Shown in pieces: positions 26,158 to 35,779 of a stretch of 64,000 bases of DNA. The first letter of the stretch is position 1. Each line of letters opens with the position of its first letter. The stretch covers positions 5,573,001 to 5,637,000 of the forward strand of contig NZ_CP147518.1 in assembly GCF_037201965.1 (NCBI RefSeq), read 5' to 3'. The DNA comes from Spirosoma sp. SC4-14. GTDB taxonomy: Bacteria > Bacteroidota > Bacteroidia > Cytophagales > Spirosomataceae. The translations under genes were made by a program, and so were the position numbers. The notes under the pieces were generated by a model. It was not told the origin of the DNA. It did not search any database and was given only the letters and a program-made list of their open reading frames with translations.

Positions 26158-26895
26158 TTAGGGCAATGGATTCTTAGAGATGTAGACGACACCCCGCCCA
26201 TTTTTACTATTACAAAACGAAAAGGCTTGCCCTGAGTGGCCTCGCCCACAGACTGCATCTGTACCGGAGATGTAGAGCCGTTGTTGCGTATCTAAGTATA
26301 AACTGTTCAGTTGATGCAATTGAGGTAGCTCAATGACACGACCACTGTCTGTAATTACACCTGGTGTTTCATAGGTCCCACTCGTTGCCGAACCCGTAAT
26401 AAACTCCCGGTTAATAGTATAGATCGTACCCGTTTTGGTCGTGACCGGATTAATGTAGAGCTTCTGATCAATAGGCTCTAATCTGGGTCGATCAAAATAG
26501 GGATTGTATTTTCTATAAACTTGCCAGGTTTGGCCTTCATCGACACTGTATTTTGCTACATTACTCATGATCTGCCTGAAGCTACCATTAGTTCCGTATG
26601 TGGTGATACCATTCATGACAAATAGGGTATCTTGGTGTTGAACAATGCCAGAAATACCCTGTTGCTGTTGATCGACTTGTTGCCAGCTTTTGCCTTGATC
26701 CGTGGAGCGAAATAGCCTGTATGTAGTGGCAATCAATAAAGTCTCCTCCCATTCACCCCATATCGCCTGAATAGGTTCGTCAATGGGTGCTTTGAGAGTG
26801 TACCAGTCGTGATACTCAGGGGCAATGGTATCAGGTTGGGTCTTTTGGCAAGACAAACCAATTGCGATCAGAAGACAGCAGAGTAAAGTTTTCAT
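26158..26895 (-). CDS. Lipoprotein with sialidase-like BNR repeats
   Basis: A 245-residue lipoprotein: signal ending IGLSC at residue 16. Two Asp-box (BNR) repeats are visible, STDQGKSW and SVDEGQTW, typical of beta-propeller glycosidase-like proteins. The chain is short for a full six-bladed sialidase, and the catalytic Arg triad is not recognisable, so enzymatic activity is doubtful. A surface or periplasmic binding role is possible. Confidence 0.72.
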   Translation of the reverse strand: MKTLLCCLLIAIGLSCQKTQPDTIAPEYHDWYTLKAPIDEPIQAIWGEWEETLLIATTYRLFRSTDQGKSWQQVDQQQQGISGIVQHQDTLFVMNGITTYGTNGSFRQIMSNVAKYSVDEGQTWQVYRKYNPYFDRPRLEPIDQKLYINPVTTKTGTIYTINREFITGSATSGTYETPGVITDSGRVIELPQLHQLNSLYLDTQQRLYISGTDAVCGRGHSGQAFSFCNSKNGRGVVYISKNPLP

Positions 26896-27137
26896 AGTTG
26901 CTGAGTAAATTACAGGAAAAAGAGACGCTCGTTCCTATGAATATAATTAAGACAAAACTCATGTCCATATAAATCTGGAAACAAAGCGCCAAGTTGTTGA
27001 AGGAGGGCATCTGCTTGAGTAGTGGAATTAGTGCCTATTAACCTGGCACATGTCCCCTATCCGCCCCATAAAATCCCTTCCCTCATGAGACGAATAAGGG
27101 TCCATAATAAGTTATATATATGCAATCCGGGCAGGCT

Positions 27138-27599
27138 TTATATCACCCTGTTAACTTCGAGAATCTGTTTTATCTGCTCTAATACAGCGTTCCAGCCGCC
27201 TTCGCTCAGTGTATCCTGGTAGCGTTTTTCGCCGTCGGCCACAGTTGCATAATTGCCCTGTGTAACAGCTAGACGGGTTTGCTTTCCTTCTGCCGATACA
27301 GCATAAGTAACGGTCAAATAATTTTCCGGTATGTCTTCAATGGCCGAATTAGGGTCAATTGTGGTGTAGGTCAGAAAGTATCCAGGTTCAATTTTCAGAA
27401 TCGTTCCTTTCACGGCAACCAGTTCGGTTCCATCAAAACTTCCTTTCCACAACAGCGGACTGCCCACCTGCCAGTCGGTTATGGGCTCACAGCCAAACAT
27501 ATACTTTTTTGTTTGCTCCGGATTGGTCAGGGCATCCCAAACGGCTGCTGGTGCGGCATTAATCAGAATCGTGTTTTCAATAATCAACTGGTTTTCCAT
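27138..27599 (-). CDS. SRPBCC/AHSA1 domain protein
   Basis: A 153-residue START-like protein. It begins ENTILINAAPAAVWDALTNP, the standard opening of the AHSA1 (activator of Hsp90 ATPase homologue) branch, with WKGSFDGTELVAVKGTIL and GGWNAVLEQIKQILE at the end. The ATG at 27599 is preferred over a start ten codons upstream. Such proteins bind hydrophobic ligands; function here is unknown. Confidence 0.9.
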   Translation of the reverse strand: MENQLIIENTILINAAPAAVWDALTNPEQTKKYMFGCEPITDWQVGSPLLWKGSFDGTELVAVKGTILKIEPGYFLTYTTIDPNSAIEDIPENYLTVTYAVSAEGKQTRLAVTQGNYATVADGEKRYQDTLSEGGWNAVLEQIKQILEVNRVI

Positions 27600-27785
27600 G
27601 TCCTTGCGTTTGTGTTGGTTTGTTAACAAAGCAAAGTCTGGAAAGTGACAACCTTATGTCAGTAGCCTCACGTGAGTGCACTCTTTCCCTGAAGTTATCT
27701 GATTGATTCGGCTTTTTTCGGGCGTTAATTAGCTGGTACGCTGGTTTTTCGAAGCCTGTAAAGCCACCTCAATATCACGGCCTAC

Positions 27786-28037
27786 CTACTGGCCCATTTC
27801 ACTCAGATAGTATTGATTAGAAGTATCCTGCCGGGTGGAGTAATGGGCTGATACGGTACAGTTCAGAAAAGAGTAGGCACGTTCGTAGACGGCTTTTTGT
27901 GAGCCCGATGTTTCCGTAAACTGTTGATGCAACAATTGTAGAATATCGACCATCAACTCATTTACGGCATCTACATCGGTAGCAACAGCAGCTGCCGCCT
28001 TAAGTTCAGTATATTTTTGCAAAAGAAGCGATGGCAT
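27786..28037 (-). CDS. Small helical hypothetical protein
   Basis: An 83-residue, mostly helical soluble protein (SLLLQKYTELKAAAAVATDV, ELMVDILQLLHQQF). No signal peptide or family signature. The ATG at 28037 is preferred over a TTG three codons earlier. It lies 186 bases upstream of the SRPBCC gene on the same strand. Possibly real. Confidence 0.5.
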   Translation of the reverse strand: MPSLLLQKYTELKAAAAVATDVDAVNELMVDILQLLHQQFTETSGSQKAVYERAYSFLNCTVSAHYSTRQDTSNQYYLSEMGQ

Positions 28038-28246
28038 AACGATCAAGTAACGGGAGGTAGGTTAATTGCTGCCAAAAATACGCAGTACTTCTTATTCATT
28101 GTGTACATAATACACCAATTGTTACTATATTTATTATATGGTATCTGCTTATCAGTAAAGGTTGGATTCATCACAAAGTTGCTGTGTTCTTAGGGTAAAA
28201 TGGCCCATAATTTGCAGGTTCTATTTTAAGCCAACCACCATTCTCC

Positions 28247-28777
28247 ATGCGTTTATTCATTCGCATCTGCACTACCCAGTTACGTAGCCGACCGGTTTCC
28301 CGTTTTTTGGGAATAGCTTGTTTTCTGCTATGCACTCAGAGCGCGTTTTCTCAACAGGTAAAAATGAAAGATCTGCTTACCTACATGAGCACTCCGCCAG
28401 CCCAGTTCGATCAGTACATGTTTCATAATAATTTTATATGCTACAAAAGCGAAGGGGGACTCACGGGGTGGACCTGTTTGTTTGCTTATTCGGGCAATAC
28501 GCTGCTGAACCGACCAACCGTGGCGTCATCTGTTATTCAATATGTTCGAACAAGCCGTTCAGACATACTGCTCTATCAGGTTCATTCTAAAGAACAATGC
28601 GAAGAATTGCAGAATGAGCTAATTCGCCTGGGCTATACTATTGACCCAACAGCCACAAAGCGACTAACCTACACCCAAAACAACACCGTTGTAACCTGCC
28701 AGAAAACCGATACAAACAACGGAATTTCAGGTAATTATTCGGGCTATACGCTCTCATTGGTAAGGCGCTGGTACTAA
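28247..28777 (+). CDS. Exported hypothetical protein
   Basis: A 176-residue protein. A basic N-region followed by FLGIACFLLCTQSAFSQ forms a signal peptide of about 35 residues. The mature part has four Cys residues in two regions (FICYKSEGG / WTCLF; KEQCEELQ; VVTCQKTD) that may form disulphides. No family recognised. A hairpin (28824-28853) separates it from the next lipoprotein gene. Confidence 0.72.
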   Translation: MRLFIRICTTQLRSRPVSRFLGIACFLLCTQSAFSQQVKMKDLLTYMSTPPAQFDQYMFHNNFICYKSEGGLTGWTCLFAYSGNTLLNRPTVASSVIQYVRTSRSDILLYQVHSKEQCEELQNELIRLGYTIDPTATKRLTYTQNNTVVTCQKTDTNNGISGNYSGYTLSLVRRWY

Positions 28778-28823
28778 ACCGGATCGGACAAGTGCTTTGG
28801 GCGCGGGTCATACGCTATGAATT

Positions 28824-28853
28824 TTAAACCGTCTGTAGCATCAGTCGGTTTAA
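28824..28853 (+). repeat. Hairpin between exported protein genes
   Basis: Arms TTAAACCGTCTG (28824-28835) and CAGTCGGTTTAA (28842-28853) match at 11 of 12 positions over a 6-base loop. It lies 47 bases after one stop and 6 bases before the next ATG, so it could terminate the first gene or shape the leader of the second. Confidence 0.5.
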
Positions 28854-28859
28854 GCGTTC

Positions 28860-29294
28860 ATGGCAACATTATTGAAATCGATCCTTCAACGGATCAACGG
28901 AGGCTTTTTGCCTTCACGACAACCAATCGGACCAATTCTACAGATAAGTCTGTTAGTCGCCCTTAGTGCGTGTAGTTCCGATAAGCCGTCGGGTGCACCT
29001 AAACGGGTCAAACTAAGCGTTGGCGAAATACAGGAGATTTCATTATCTGACCGTGGAAGTAATTCAATGCAGTTAATTGGCACTTCGGACAACGAAGAAA
29101 TCGTGGCCGTGTCGCGACCAGACCTGGCTCCCGCCGTTGACACATTGAATCGGGCTCAACCAGCAAAGGCAGTTTTCCAGCTCAAAGGCATTACCGCCGG
29201 AACGGCCAATGTTACCTTTACGGAGAAAGCACCTAATGATCCCGGACCAGGTCAGATCAGGAAAATAGTTAGTGTTCGGGTTAGCGCAAAATAA
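28860..29294 (+). CDS. Putative lipoprotein
   Basis: A 144-residue protein with a lipobox LVALSAC near residue 38 after an extended N-region. The mature part (VKLSVGEIQEISLSDRGSN, VFQLKGITAGTANVTFTEKA) has the spacing of a small Ig-like beta domain, similar to bacterial BIG-type modules. Function unknown. ATG at 28860 follows a hairpin; no nearer start better fits the lipobox. Confidence 0.62.
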   Translation: MATLLKSILQRINGGFLPSRQPIGPILQISLLVALSACSSDKPSGAPKRVKLSVGEIQEISLSDRGSNSMQLIGTSDNEEIVAVSRPDLAPAVDTLNRAQPAKAVFQLKGITAGTANVTFTEKAPNDPGPGQIRKIVSVRVSAK

Positions 29295-29333
29295 GTCGAA
29301 AAAGCGAATCAGCCTACCACATACTGCACACAA

Positions 29334-29669
29334 TCAGCCAATTACTAATGATATCAATTCACTAATCACAGCCAGTATACCTAACGTTATGGCTAAACGG
29401 GAATAACCCGTTTGGTATAGCATAAAGAAAGCAAGCCCAAATATAGCCAGCACAAAGAGGGTTCGATACGGAAAGCCCAATTGATGGGTGGAGCGGGGAG
29501 CCGCAAAAACACCCCATACTGCTGCTGCTAGTAGCGGTAAGCCTATAGCGAGCAGATACTTCCCGTAGGGATGCTGGCTATTCTGAAATCCTGCATAGCC
29601 AAAAGCGCCCAACATACAGAGTTCCAGCAAAAAATAAACGGCCTGATTAAGTCCTTTCAATAGCTGCAT
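29334..29669 (-). CDS. YrdB family (DUF2568) membrane protein
   Basis: A 111-residue protein with four predicted membrane segments. The pattern LNQAVYFLLELCMLGAFGYAGF, GVFAAPRSTHQLGFPYRTLF and the aromatic/Gly-rich helices match the YrdB/DUF2568 family of unknown function. ATG at 29669 is preferred; an in-frame TTG at 29693 would put the start inside a GGGTTCCC/GGGAACCC hairpin. Confidence 0.8.
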   Translation of the reverse strand: MQLLKGLNQAVYFLLELCMLGAFGYAGFQNSQHPYGKYLLAIGLPLLAAAVWGVFAAPRSTHQLGFPYRTLFVLAIFGLAFFMLYQTGYSRLAITLGILAVISELISLVIG

Positions 29670-29802
29670 AACTTTCGGAATCAGGGTTCCCAACCGGATT
29701 ACCCCTTCGGGAACCCACCGACGTTAAATAAATTAGTGAATAACCAATTGATTTACAGTAAACCTTCTGTTCAGTTAATCCGATTTAATTCTGCGCGATT
29801 GC

Positions 29803-30960
29803 TCATGTCCAATACGTAAACTTTTTCTTCGTAAAAATCGACTTAGGAATCATGGCATGCACACCCAGCGTCTGATCGACAACCTGGCTCACTTCGAAAT
29901 CGACGCCCGTACTGGCTATCGACAGCGCTTCGTTGAACGTAAACCCTAATTCATTGTTGATGAAGGCGCAGGCTTCTGAGAGTGCATTTTTCATGGCCTT
30001 GTTCAGGTCTTTATCCAGACCGACGGCAATGAAATGAGTGGGCGTTTCGGCACGGGGCATTTTCAATGGTTTGCCTTTGTGGACAATGAACTTGACCGTC
30101 AGATTAATTGCCGTTTCGATAGCCACTCCACTTACTTCACCGTTACCCTGCGCACCGTGTCCATCGCCAGTGGTAAACAGGCCACCAGCCACCGAAACTG
30201 GCAAATGGAGCGTTGTTCCTTTCACCAGGTGTTTAATGTCGAGATTGCCACCAAAAAATGCCGGAGGAATCGAGCTTACGCGTCCGGTTTCGGGCGGTGG
30301 CGCCAGGGCCATAACCCCCATAAATGGCTTTAGCGGAATTTCAACGCCCTCTTTCAACGTGGCCACCTTCCGTTTAGCATCGTAACGATACACGAACGTT
30401 TCACGCGTTTTCACCTCATCGGGAATACCACCACCGCCGGGCCAAACGCTGTTGACACCAAATCCAGCCGGAAAGGTCAGGTCGAGAATCCGAATTTCCA
30501 GGCTATCGCCCGGCTCCGCACCTTCTATATATACTGGCCCCGTCAGCATATGCCCACGAATTCCCGATGGTTCTGGTTTTACATTCTTCAGGATGGCAAT
30601 TACCTCCTGTGCGTGCGCATCGATGGGCAATTGATTTTTGGTGTAAAATTCTTCCGGGTTTGTTCGGCTCACCCCCGACGGATTCACCGTCTGAATTTCG
30701 ACCACATCACCATCTTTCACGTTGTAGGCCGGTGGTACATCGGCGCCAAAATAACCCCAGACCATATTCTCCGGGAGCGAGCGCACAATATGATCAGGTT
30801 TCAGTGCCCGCAATTCAGCCAATTCGTCCGCCGAAGAAAAGGCGGATGCCTCAGCAGGAAGCGCGTTTAGAGCAAGGGCAGCAAGGCCACTTTGGGTAGT
30901 GTTTCGTAGAAATTCACGTCGCGATGTTGTCATCAGGTTGTCTTGTTGATTGAAGTTCAT
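29803..30960 (-). CDS. Tat-exported acetamidase/formamidase family protein
   Basis: A 385-residue protein. The Tat motif SRREFLRNTTQSGLAALAL follows the start; a second ATG at 30933 (MTTSRREF) would shorten the N-region. The body has PVYIEGAEPGDSLEIRILDL, PPAFFGGNLDIKHL and GDGHGAQGNGEVSGVAIET, which are hallmarks of the FmdA/AmdA fold that hydrolyses short amides. Export by Tat is unusual for the cytoplasmic amidases, so the substrate may be periplasmic. Confidence 0.9.
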   Translation of the reverse strand: MNFNQQDNLMTTSRREFLRNTTQSGLAALALNALPAEASAFSSADELAELRALKPDHIVRSLPENMVWGYFGADVPPAYNVKDGDVVEIQTVNPSGVSRTNPEEFYTKNQLPIDAHAQEVIAILKNVKPEPSGIRGHMLTGPVYIEGAEPGDSLEIRILDLTFPAGFGVNSVWPGGGGIPDEVKTRETFVYRYDAKRKVATLKEGVEIPLKPFMGVMALAPPPETGRVSSIPPAFFGGNLDIKHLVKGTTLHLPVSVAGGLFTTGDGHGAQGNGEVSGVAIETAINLTVKFIVHKGKPLKMPRAETPTHFIAVGLDKDLNKAMKNALSEACAFINNELGFTFNEALSIASTGVDFEVSQVVDQTLGVHAMIPKSIFTKKKFTYWT

Positions 30961-31136
30961 GGTTAAAAACCTTCAAGATAAAGAAACGGCTGTTATGTCG
31001 TTCGCTAATCCTCAGAAAACCGGTCCGCTCTTTTCAGGACACAAACAGAGAGAGGTTTTGTTGAGCCATGATTACGACTAAACAAAACCCCTGTTTTCTT
31101 CATCAATACAACTTCATTGTCGACGCGGTATTCTGC

Positions 31137-32174
31137 CTAGCTTAGCGCATTCCGGCAAAAATTAACGCACTTCCTGACTTCGGCTACCGAAGTTGAGCCT
31201 TCGGGTACTTTATACTCCAGCTCAACCACCGCCGGGAATGTATATTTCTGTTCGTGCATCAGTTTCAATACCTGCTTAATCGGCGTATCGCCCTGCCCCC
31301 ACGGCAAATTTCCTTTTCCGTGCTCGGCGGTTTGCCGGTCTTTCATGTGCATACTGGCAATGCGGTTGTGTTTTTCTTTCAGGAATATGAGCGGATCGGG
31401 GTTACCTGCCGCAACGTAGTGCCCTAAATCGAAATTGATGGCGTTGGCAGGCGACTGAGCCAGTGCGGTGTCCCAGAAGGTGGGGGTTTGCTGTTCATGG
31501 CCATGATAGGCAACCCGAATTCCGTTTTTTTCCGCCAGTTTACCTAATCGAAGCGTATGCGCATCGTTGCTGGGGTGTTCGAGCGTAACCTGATTGGCAC
31601 CCAAAAGTTTAGCGGCCTTCATTCCGTAGTTAATTTCACCATCGGAACTTTGCATACCAAAGGCATCGGGTTTAAATGCATAGATTTTTACCCCCGCCTG
31701 ATTATACAGTTTACGTACCTGCTCAAACTTATCCATAGGAGCCGATAGCCGCCATTTGGTAAGTTCGGCCCGGTAGGCTTTCATTTGCGCTTCGGCCTCG
31801 TCGAGTTGCTTCTTTTCGTCGTCGGTAAGCTCCTGTTTCGCAGAACGTTTTCGCATCAGCGGAAAAACAGACCGCATATCAACCGTATTTTTGGGCGCTC
31901 CCGCAAATGATTCGGCCGGACCGCCCATCAGCTCAATAGCATTAATACCCGAGTCTAATACGTACTGAAGAGTCGCTTCGGCACTTTGGTCGGGCATATC
32001 CCGAAACGAATAAGTGATAACACCAATCTGCACGCCGTCGATGAGCGAATTTGGCTTATCCAGACTTCGAATAATAGCAGGAGCGCCAAACAGTTTATTA
32101 CTGCCCACCGCCACCCCAGAAACGAGTGCTGCTGCGGTTCCTAAAAACTGACGCCGTGTCGGAGAGTTTTTCAT
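31137..32174 (-). CDS. Tat-exported sugar phosphate isomerase/epimerase
   Basis: A 345-residue xylose-isomerase-like TIM barrel protein. The Tat signal is TRRQFLGTAAALVSGVAVG. Barrel segments include GINAIELMGGP, the His of RVAYHGHEQQ, FDLGHYVAAG and SMHMKDR, with a catalytic-type Glu in VVELEY near the C-terminus. Such Tat-tagged members are common in Bacteroidota and Planctomycetes and are thought to act on sugars or inositols. About 180 bases upstream of the formamidase gene on the same strand. Confidence 0.9.
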   Translation of the reverse strand: MKNSPTRRQFLGTAAALVSGVAVGSNKLFGAPAIIRSLDKPNSLIDGVQIGVITYSFRDMPDQSAEATLQYVLDSGINAIELMGGPAESFAGAPKNTVDMRSVFPLMRKRSAKQELTDDEKKQLDEAEAQMKAYRAELTKWRLSAPMDKFEQVRKLYNQAGVKIYAFKPDAFGMQSSDGEINYGMKAAKLLGANQVTLEHPSNDAHTLRLGKLAEKNGIRVAYHGHEQQTPTFWDTALAQSPANAINFDLGHYVAAGNPDPLIFLKEKHNRIASMHMKDRQTAEHGKGNLPWGQGDTPIKQVLKLMHEQKYTFPAVVELEYKVPEGSTSVAEVRKCVNFCRNALS

Positions 32175-32401
32175 GAGTTACAATCGGTTAAATTACCTGG
32201 GTTTCAGGAATTACAAAAGCCAAATTCATTGTACAAATACTTTCAATTTGCCTATGAGCCCGCAAATTTCTCCCTTCGCTGCTGTTGCTGCGTTTCGGGC
32301 TGCTTTCGGCAACCCTGCGCCCAGTACTCCAGCAGCTGTTTTTCCAATCAAACAAGCGGTTGGTTTAGCCAGTTACACTCAGGAAGTAACCCTATTCCTC
32401 T

Positions 32402-33826
32402 GTGACCTCTCCAGCCACTCAGTTCGAATCATCGGCCCCTAATAAATGGATCATTCTGGGCACAGTGATGTTCGGTACGTTCATGTCTACACTCGATAGC
32501 AGCATTGTCAACATTGCCTTACCAACCATCCGTCGGGAGTTGAATGCTGGAGATAGTGTTGAATGGGTCGTTCTCTGCTATTTGCTTACCACAACCAGCA
32601 CCCTGCTAATTATGGGCAAACTGTCGGACTGGACCGGTCGGCGGCAACTGTACATAACGGGTTTCTGTGTATTTGTTTTCGGTTCGCTGCTCTGCGGGCT
32701 AGCCTGGAATCTATGGTCGCTGGTGGCTTTTCGGGTAGTTCAGGGATTGGGAGCCTCCATGATTTATGCTATTGGCCCGGCCATCATCAGCGATACGTTT
32801 GCCCCGAATGAGCGGGGACAGGCACTGGGGCTAATGGGGTCGGTAGTGGCAGCGGGTTCCAGCGCAGGCCCCGTGATTGGCGGATTACTGCTCGGCAAAT
32901 TTGGCTGGGCCAGTATTTTCTTCGTAAACGTACCAATTGGACTGATTGCTATCTGGCGAGCCTGGACCATTTTGCCGAAAAGTCCTAAAGCAAACGCCCA
33001 ACAGTTCGATTTGGTTGGAGCAGGCTTGTTTTTAGTAGGCGTTACATCCTTACTTACCGGACTTGATTTTGGCCCAGAACCTCGCTACGGCTGGAACGAC
33101 GCGCTCGTAATAGCGCTTTTGTCGATTGGGGCTGTGCTATTGCTCCTGTTTCTTGTCTGGGAAATGCGGGTTAAAGAGCCTATGCTTCGGCTGGGCCTGT
33201 TCCGCATTCGTCCGTTCACCTCGGCCATTATGGCTGCCTTTTGCGGTTTTGTTGCATCGGGCGGCAATCTGTTTGTGATTCCGTTCTTTTTACAGCAATT
33301 GCTGAAACTAAACCCAGAACGGGCCGGGCTGGTTTTGCTGGCGGGTCCATTAACCCTCAGCGTTGTGGCTCCATTGGGGGGCTACTTATCCGGCCGAATC
33401 AGTACGCGCTGGTTATCCAGTGTAGGACTACTAATCACGGCCGGAGGTTATTTTGCCTTTAGTTTTCTGGACGACCATTGGACCTGGCAGGAGGTGGTCT
33501 GGCGGAGTTCGCTGGTCAGCCTGGGATTTGGTTTATTTCAGTCGCCCAATAGCAGCAGCGCCCTCAATGCAGCGCCATTGGCCCAACGGGGCATTGCCAG
33601 TAGCATGATTGCGTTTATGCGAAATTTAGGATTTGTGGTTGGCATTGCCCTGGCAGCCGCTGTTTGGTACAGCGTCCGCAATCGATATGCATTGGCCAAT
33701 CATACATCGTCCGAAGCCCCGCCAGCCCAGCTACTGGGAATGCATTACGCCTATCTGACAATGGCCGGGCTGGTATTTGCCGGTGCCCTCATCTCCTTCA
33801 CCCGCGGTCAGAACCCGGCCCCGTAG
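32402..33826 (+). CDS. DHA2-type MFS drug exporter
   Basis: A 474-residue major facilitator with fourteen predicted membrane segments. Motif A is GKLSDWTGRRQLY; motif C-like GSVVAAGSSAGPVIGGLL marks an antiporter; motif D1 is FMSTLDSSIVNIALPTI. This places it in the DHA2 (14-TM) H+ antiporter group (QacA/EmrB). The start is GTG at 32402. It is divergent from the Tat isomerase and ends near a strong bidirectional terminator. Substrate unknown. Confidence 0.9.
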   Translation: MTSPATQFESSAPNKWIILGTVMFGTFMSTLDSSIVNIALPTIRRELNAGDSVEWVVLCYLLTTTSTLLIMGKLSDWTGRRQLYITGFCVFVFGSLLCGLAWNLWSLVAFRVVQGLGASMIYAIGPAIISDTFAPNERGQALGLMGSVVAAGSSAGPVIGGLLLGKFGWASIFFVNVPIGLIAIWRAWTILPKSPKANAQQFDLVGAGLFLVGVTSLLTGLDFGPEPRYGWNDALVIALLSIGAVLLLLFLVWEMRVKEPMLRLGLFRIRPFTSAIMAAFCGFVASGGNLFVIPFFLQQLLKLNPERAGLVLLAGPLTLSVVAPLGGYLSGRISTRWLSSVGLLITAGGYFAFSFLDDHWTWQEVVWRSSLVSLGFGLFQSPNSSSALNAAPLAQRGIASSMIAFMRNLGFVVGIALAAAVWYSVRNRYALANHTSSEAPPAQLLGMHYAYLTMAGLVFAGALISFTRGQNPAP

Positions 33827-33886
33827 CCAACGACACGGTTAGTGGGCTCCATGCCGAACACGATGGGCCAGACAATTTCCTGATAG

Positions 33887-33930
33887 TAAGGGTTGGATAA
33901 CTGAAGAATCGCTCAGTTATCCAACCCTTA
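33887..33930. terminator. Bidirectional terminator, perfect 18-bp stem
   Basis: Arms 33887-33904 (TAAGGGTTGGATAACTGA) and 33913-33930 are perfect complements over an 8-base loop. It lies between the convergent MFS and Dabb genes. Confidence 0.88.
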
Positions 33931-33936
33931 TAATGA

Positions 33937-34341
33937 CTAACGCTTTGGGCCTATCGAATCATAAATAACTACTTTGTCCCAGAGCGAAGAATAATTATTT
34001 CGAAAATCGTCGTGGATGGGATGTTTCTGATAGCTTTCTTCATCGGCTGGACTATCGAAAAAACAAAGCCAGGAATAGGTGTAGGTTCGCTCAATTACAT
34101 CACGATTGGTGGCAGCGGGCGTACCAATATTCACCAGTTTAATGGTTGGGCATTTGGCGAGTTTGTTCAATCCTTCCAGCAACTTTGCCTTATCGGCCTC
34201 ACTACCCGGATTTTTCAGGTAAAAGAGCACGTGATGGACAAACAATTCTTTTGGAGCAAGTTCGGTTGTGGCCGGAAGAGCAGCCCCTAAACCGGCGGCT
34301 ACACTATGTTTAACAAATGATCTGCGCGATTGCTCATTCAT
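33937..34341 (-). CDS. Tat-exported Dabb domain protein
   Basis: A 134-residue protein. The N-terminus NEQSRRSFVKHSVAAGLGAAL is a Tat signal. The mature part has HHVLFYLKNPGSEADKAKLL and the C-terminal YQKHPIHDDFRNNYSSLWDKV, typical of the stress-responsive dimeric alpha/beta-barrel (Dabb) domain. Usually a dimer; function in the periplasm is not known. Confidence 0.92.
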   Translation of the reverse strand: MNEQSRRSFVKHSVAAGLGAALPATTELAPKELFVHHVLFYLKNPGSEADKAKLLEGLNKLAKCPTIKLVNIGTPAATNRDVIERTYTYSWLCFFDSPADEESYQKHPIHDDFRNNYSSLWDKVVIYDSIGPKR

Positions 34342-34456
34342 AACGAATCAGGTTGTTTAGTGCGGTAGTCCGCTTGCAACGACAAAAATGAACAACTGTT
34401 GCTCGCCAAACAACTCTCTGCATCAACAATTAGCCGAATCCCCCGCCTGCGAGGCA

Positions 34457-34843
34457 TTATTTTTTGTTCTTCAGATATTCCTGCCAAACCGGCACAAAAT
34501 CGTAGGTAGGATAAAATTCGGTCGAATAAGCGCCCCAGGCACCGTTTTCAATGGAAAGATTTAGGGTTCTGAGCTCTTTGGCCGGAATCTTCACCGTAAC
34601 CACCTGCCCTATACCCATCATCACATACCACGACACCACCCGTGCCTGCCGGGGCGGAAACATTTCCAGAAACTTGTTTTTCCCCTGAATTTCCTGAATT
34701 GTTTTCAGGCTTTTATCCTGCTGATGCTTCAGGAAAATAGTAATCATTATACTATCGGATGTTGCTTTAACATCGGTTGGCTGCTGAGCAAAACACAGAC
34801 CAGAACTTAATAGAGCAATTGTAAAAAATAGGCTTGGCTTCAT
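34457..34843 (-). CDS. Exported hypothetical protein
   Basis: A 128-residue protein with a signal peptide ending CFAQ near residue 20. The mature part contains ITIFLKHQQDKSLKTIQEIQ and a Tyr/Trp-rich end (EFYPTYDFVPVWQEY). The pattern of a short ferredoxin-like fold can be imagined, but no family is assigned. It lies 115 bases upstream of the Dabb gene. Confidence 0.7.
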   Translation of the reverse strand: MKPSLFFTIALLSSGLCFAQQPTDVKATSDSIMITIFLKHQQDKSLKTIQEIQGKNKFLEMFPPRQARVVSWYVMMGIGQVVTVKIPAKELRTLNLSIENGAWGAYSTEFYPTYDFVPVWQEYLKNKK

Positions 34844-35208
34844 TTTTTGCGTTGATTAATTCATTGATTCTTCACTCTCCTTTATTTCATATGCAGGAAC
34901 AACCATAAAACACTGATGTTTCATTCGCTCAAAAGAAATCAAAAACAGTGTCGCTCAATGTAAGCATTGGCACAGCTATTGATGCAATTTTTCAACAGAA
35001 TAATTTGACAAAATATAGTACTTTATAGCCCCTAGTGTTACTATCGTTTTAGTGATTGGGTTTTGCTACTATTTATTCAGTTCATTTCTAAACAAGTGCT
35101 TTTCTTTCAGCTATAATTTAGTGTATCGACGTTAAATAAAATTTAACTTACCTAAAACCCAGAATTAACCTAACTTCGTATATATCAGCCTTTATAACGC
35201 TACTCTCA
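34844..35208. other. AT-rich intergenic region
   Basis: About 365 bases between two divergently read genes, with no coding frame of note. It carries TAACTTCG near 35167-35174, one mismatch from the TAnnTTTG box, about 35 bases before the next gene. Nothing else was recognised. Confidence 0.4.
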
Positions 35209-35541
35209 ATGGCCATGAATTTGCACAGCAATGAGGATAATAGCCCCGAACATCAGCTCGCCGAATTACGACATGCTTTACTGGAATGGAATAAGGCGCT
35301 TGATAATTACACCAAACAATACCGAGAAATAGAAGTAACAATATCAAAATTTTCAAATGCGCTAAAGTCGTTAAAGAATGCTCGAAAAGAAACAATTTTT
35401 ACGCTCGAAACTTTATTAAACAGTATACCTTCCAGCAATATACTTAATCATATTAATGCCAAAGAACTACGCGCCCACACAAAAACCTTAAAAGACCAAT
35501 GTCAAACTATTAAGTTCCTCCTCAATCAGTTGCGTTCGTAA
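35209..35541 (+). CDS. Coiled-coil hypothetical protein
   Basis: A 110-residue soluble protein made of helices with heptad-like spacing (QLAELRHALLEWNKALDNYT; KQYREIEVTISKFSNALKSL). No signal peptide. Codon use is AT-rich relative to neighbours. No family recognised; possibly a small adaptor or transferred gene. Confidence 0.55.
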   Translation: MAMNLHSNEDNSPEHQLAELRHALLEWNKALDNYTKQYREIEVTISKFSNALKSLKNARKETIFTLETLLNSIPSSNILNHINAKELRAHTKTLKDQCQTIKFLLNQLRS

Positions 35542-35779
35542 AGTAAGTTCATCTCTATATACAATAAGTATACACCTTAAAAAATAATAGCTAATAAAAG
35601 AATTAATTGGCAGTATTTATCAACAATACAGACAATACTACGTCTGTATAAATTTCCAAAACAAAACTTTCAATAAGCCACGAAAAACACACTAATAATT
35701 GGCAAAGCATTTATTTTTACACGTTTTCAGATGCTTACCCTGTGTATCCGTGAAAAAACAGCTACTCTGGCTTATCCCA

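Noticed and set aside
32173-32442. Plus-strand open frame of 89 codons before the MFS gene
   Set aside because: Overlaps the MFS start in another frame and has no recognisable features.
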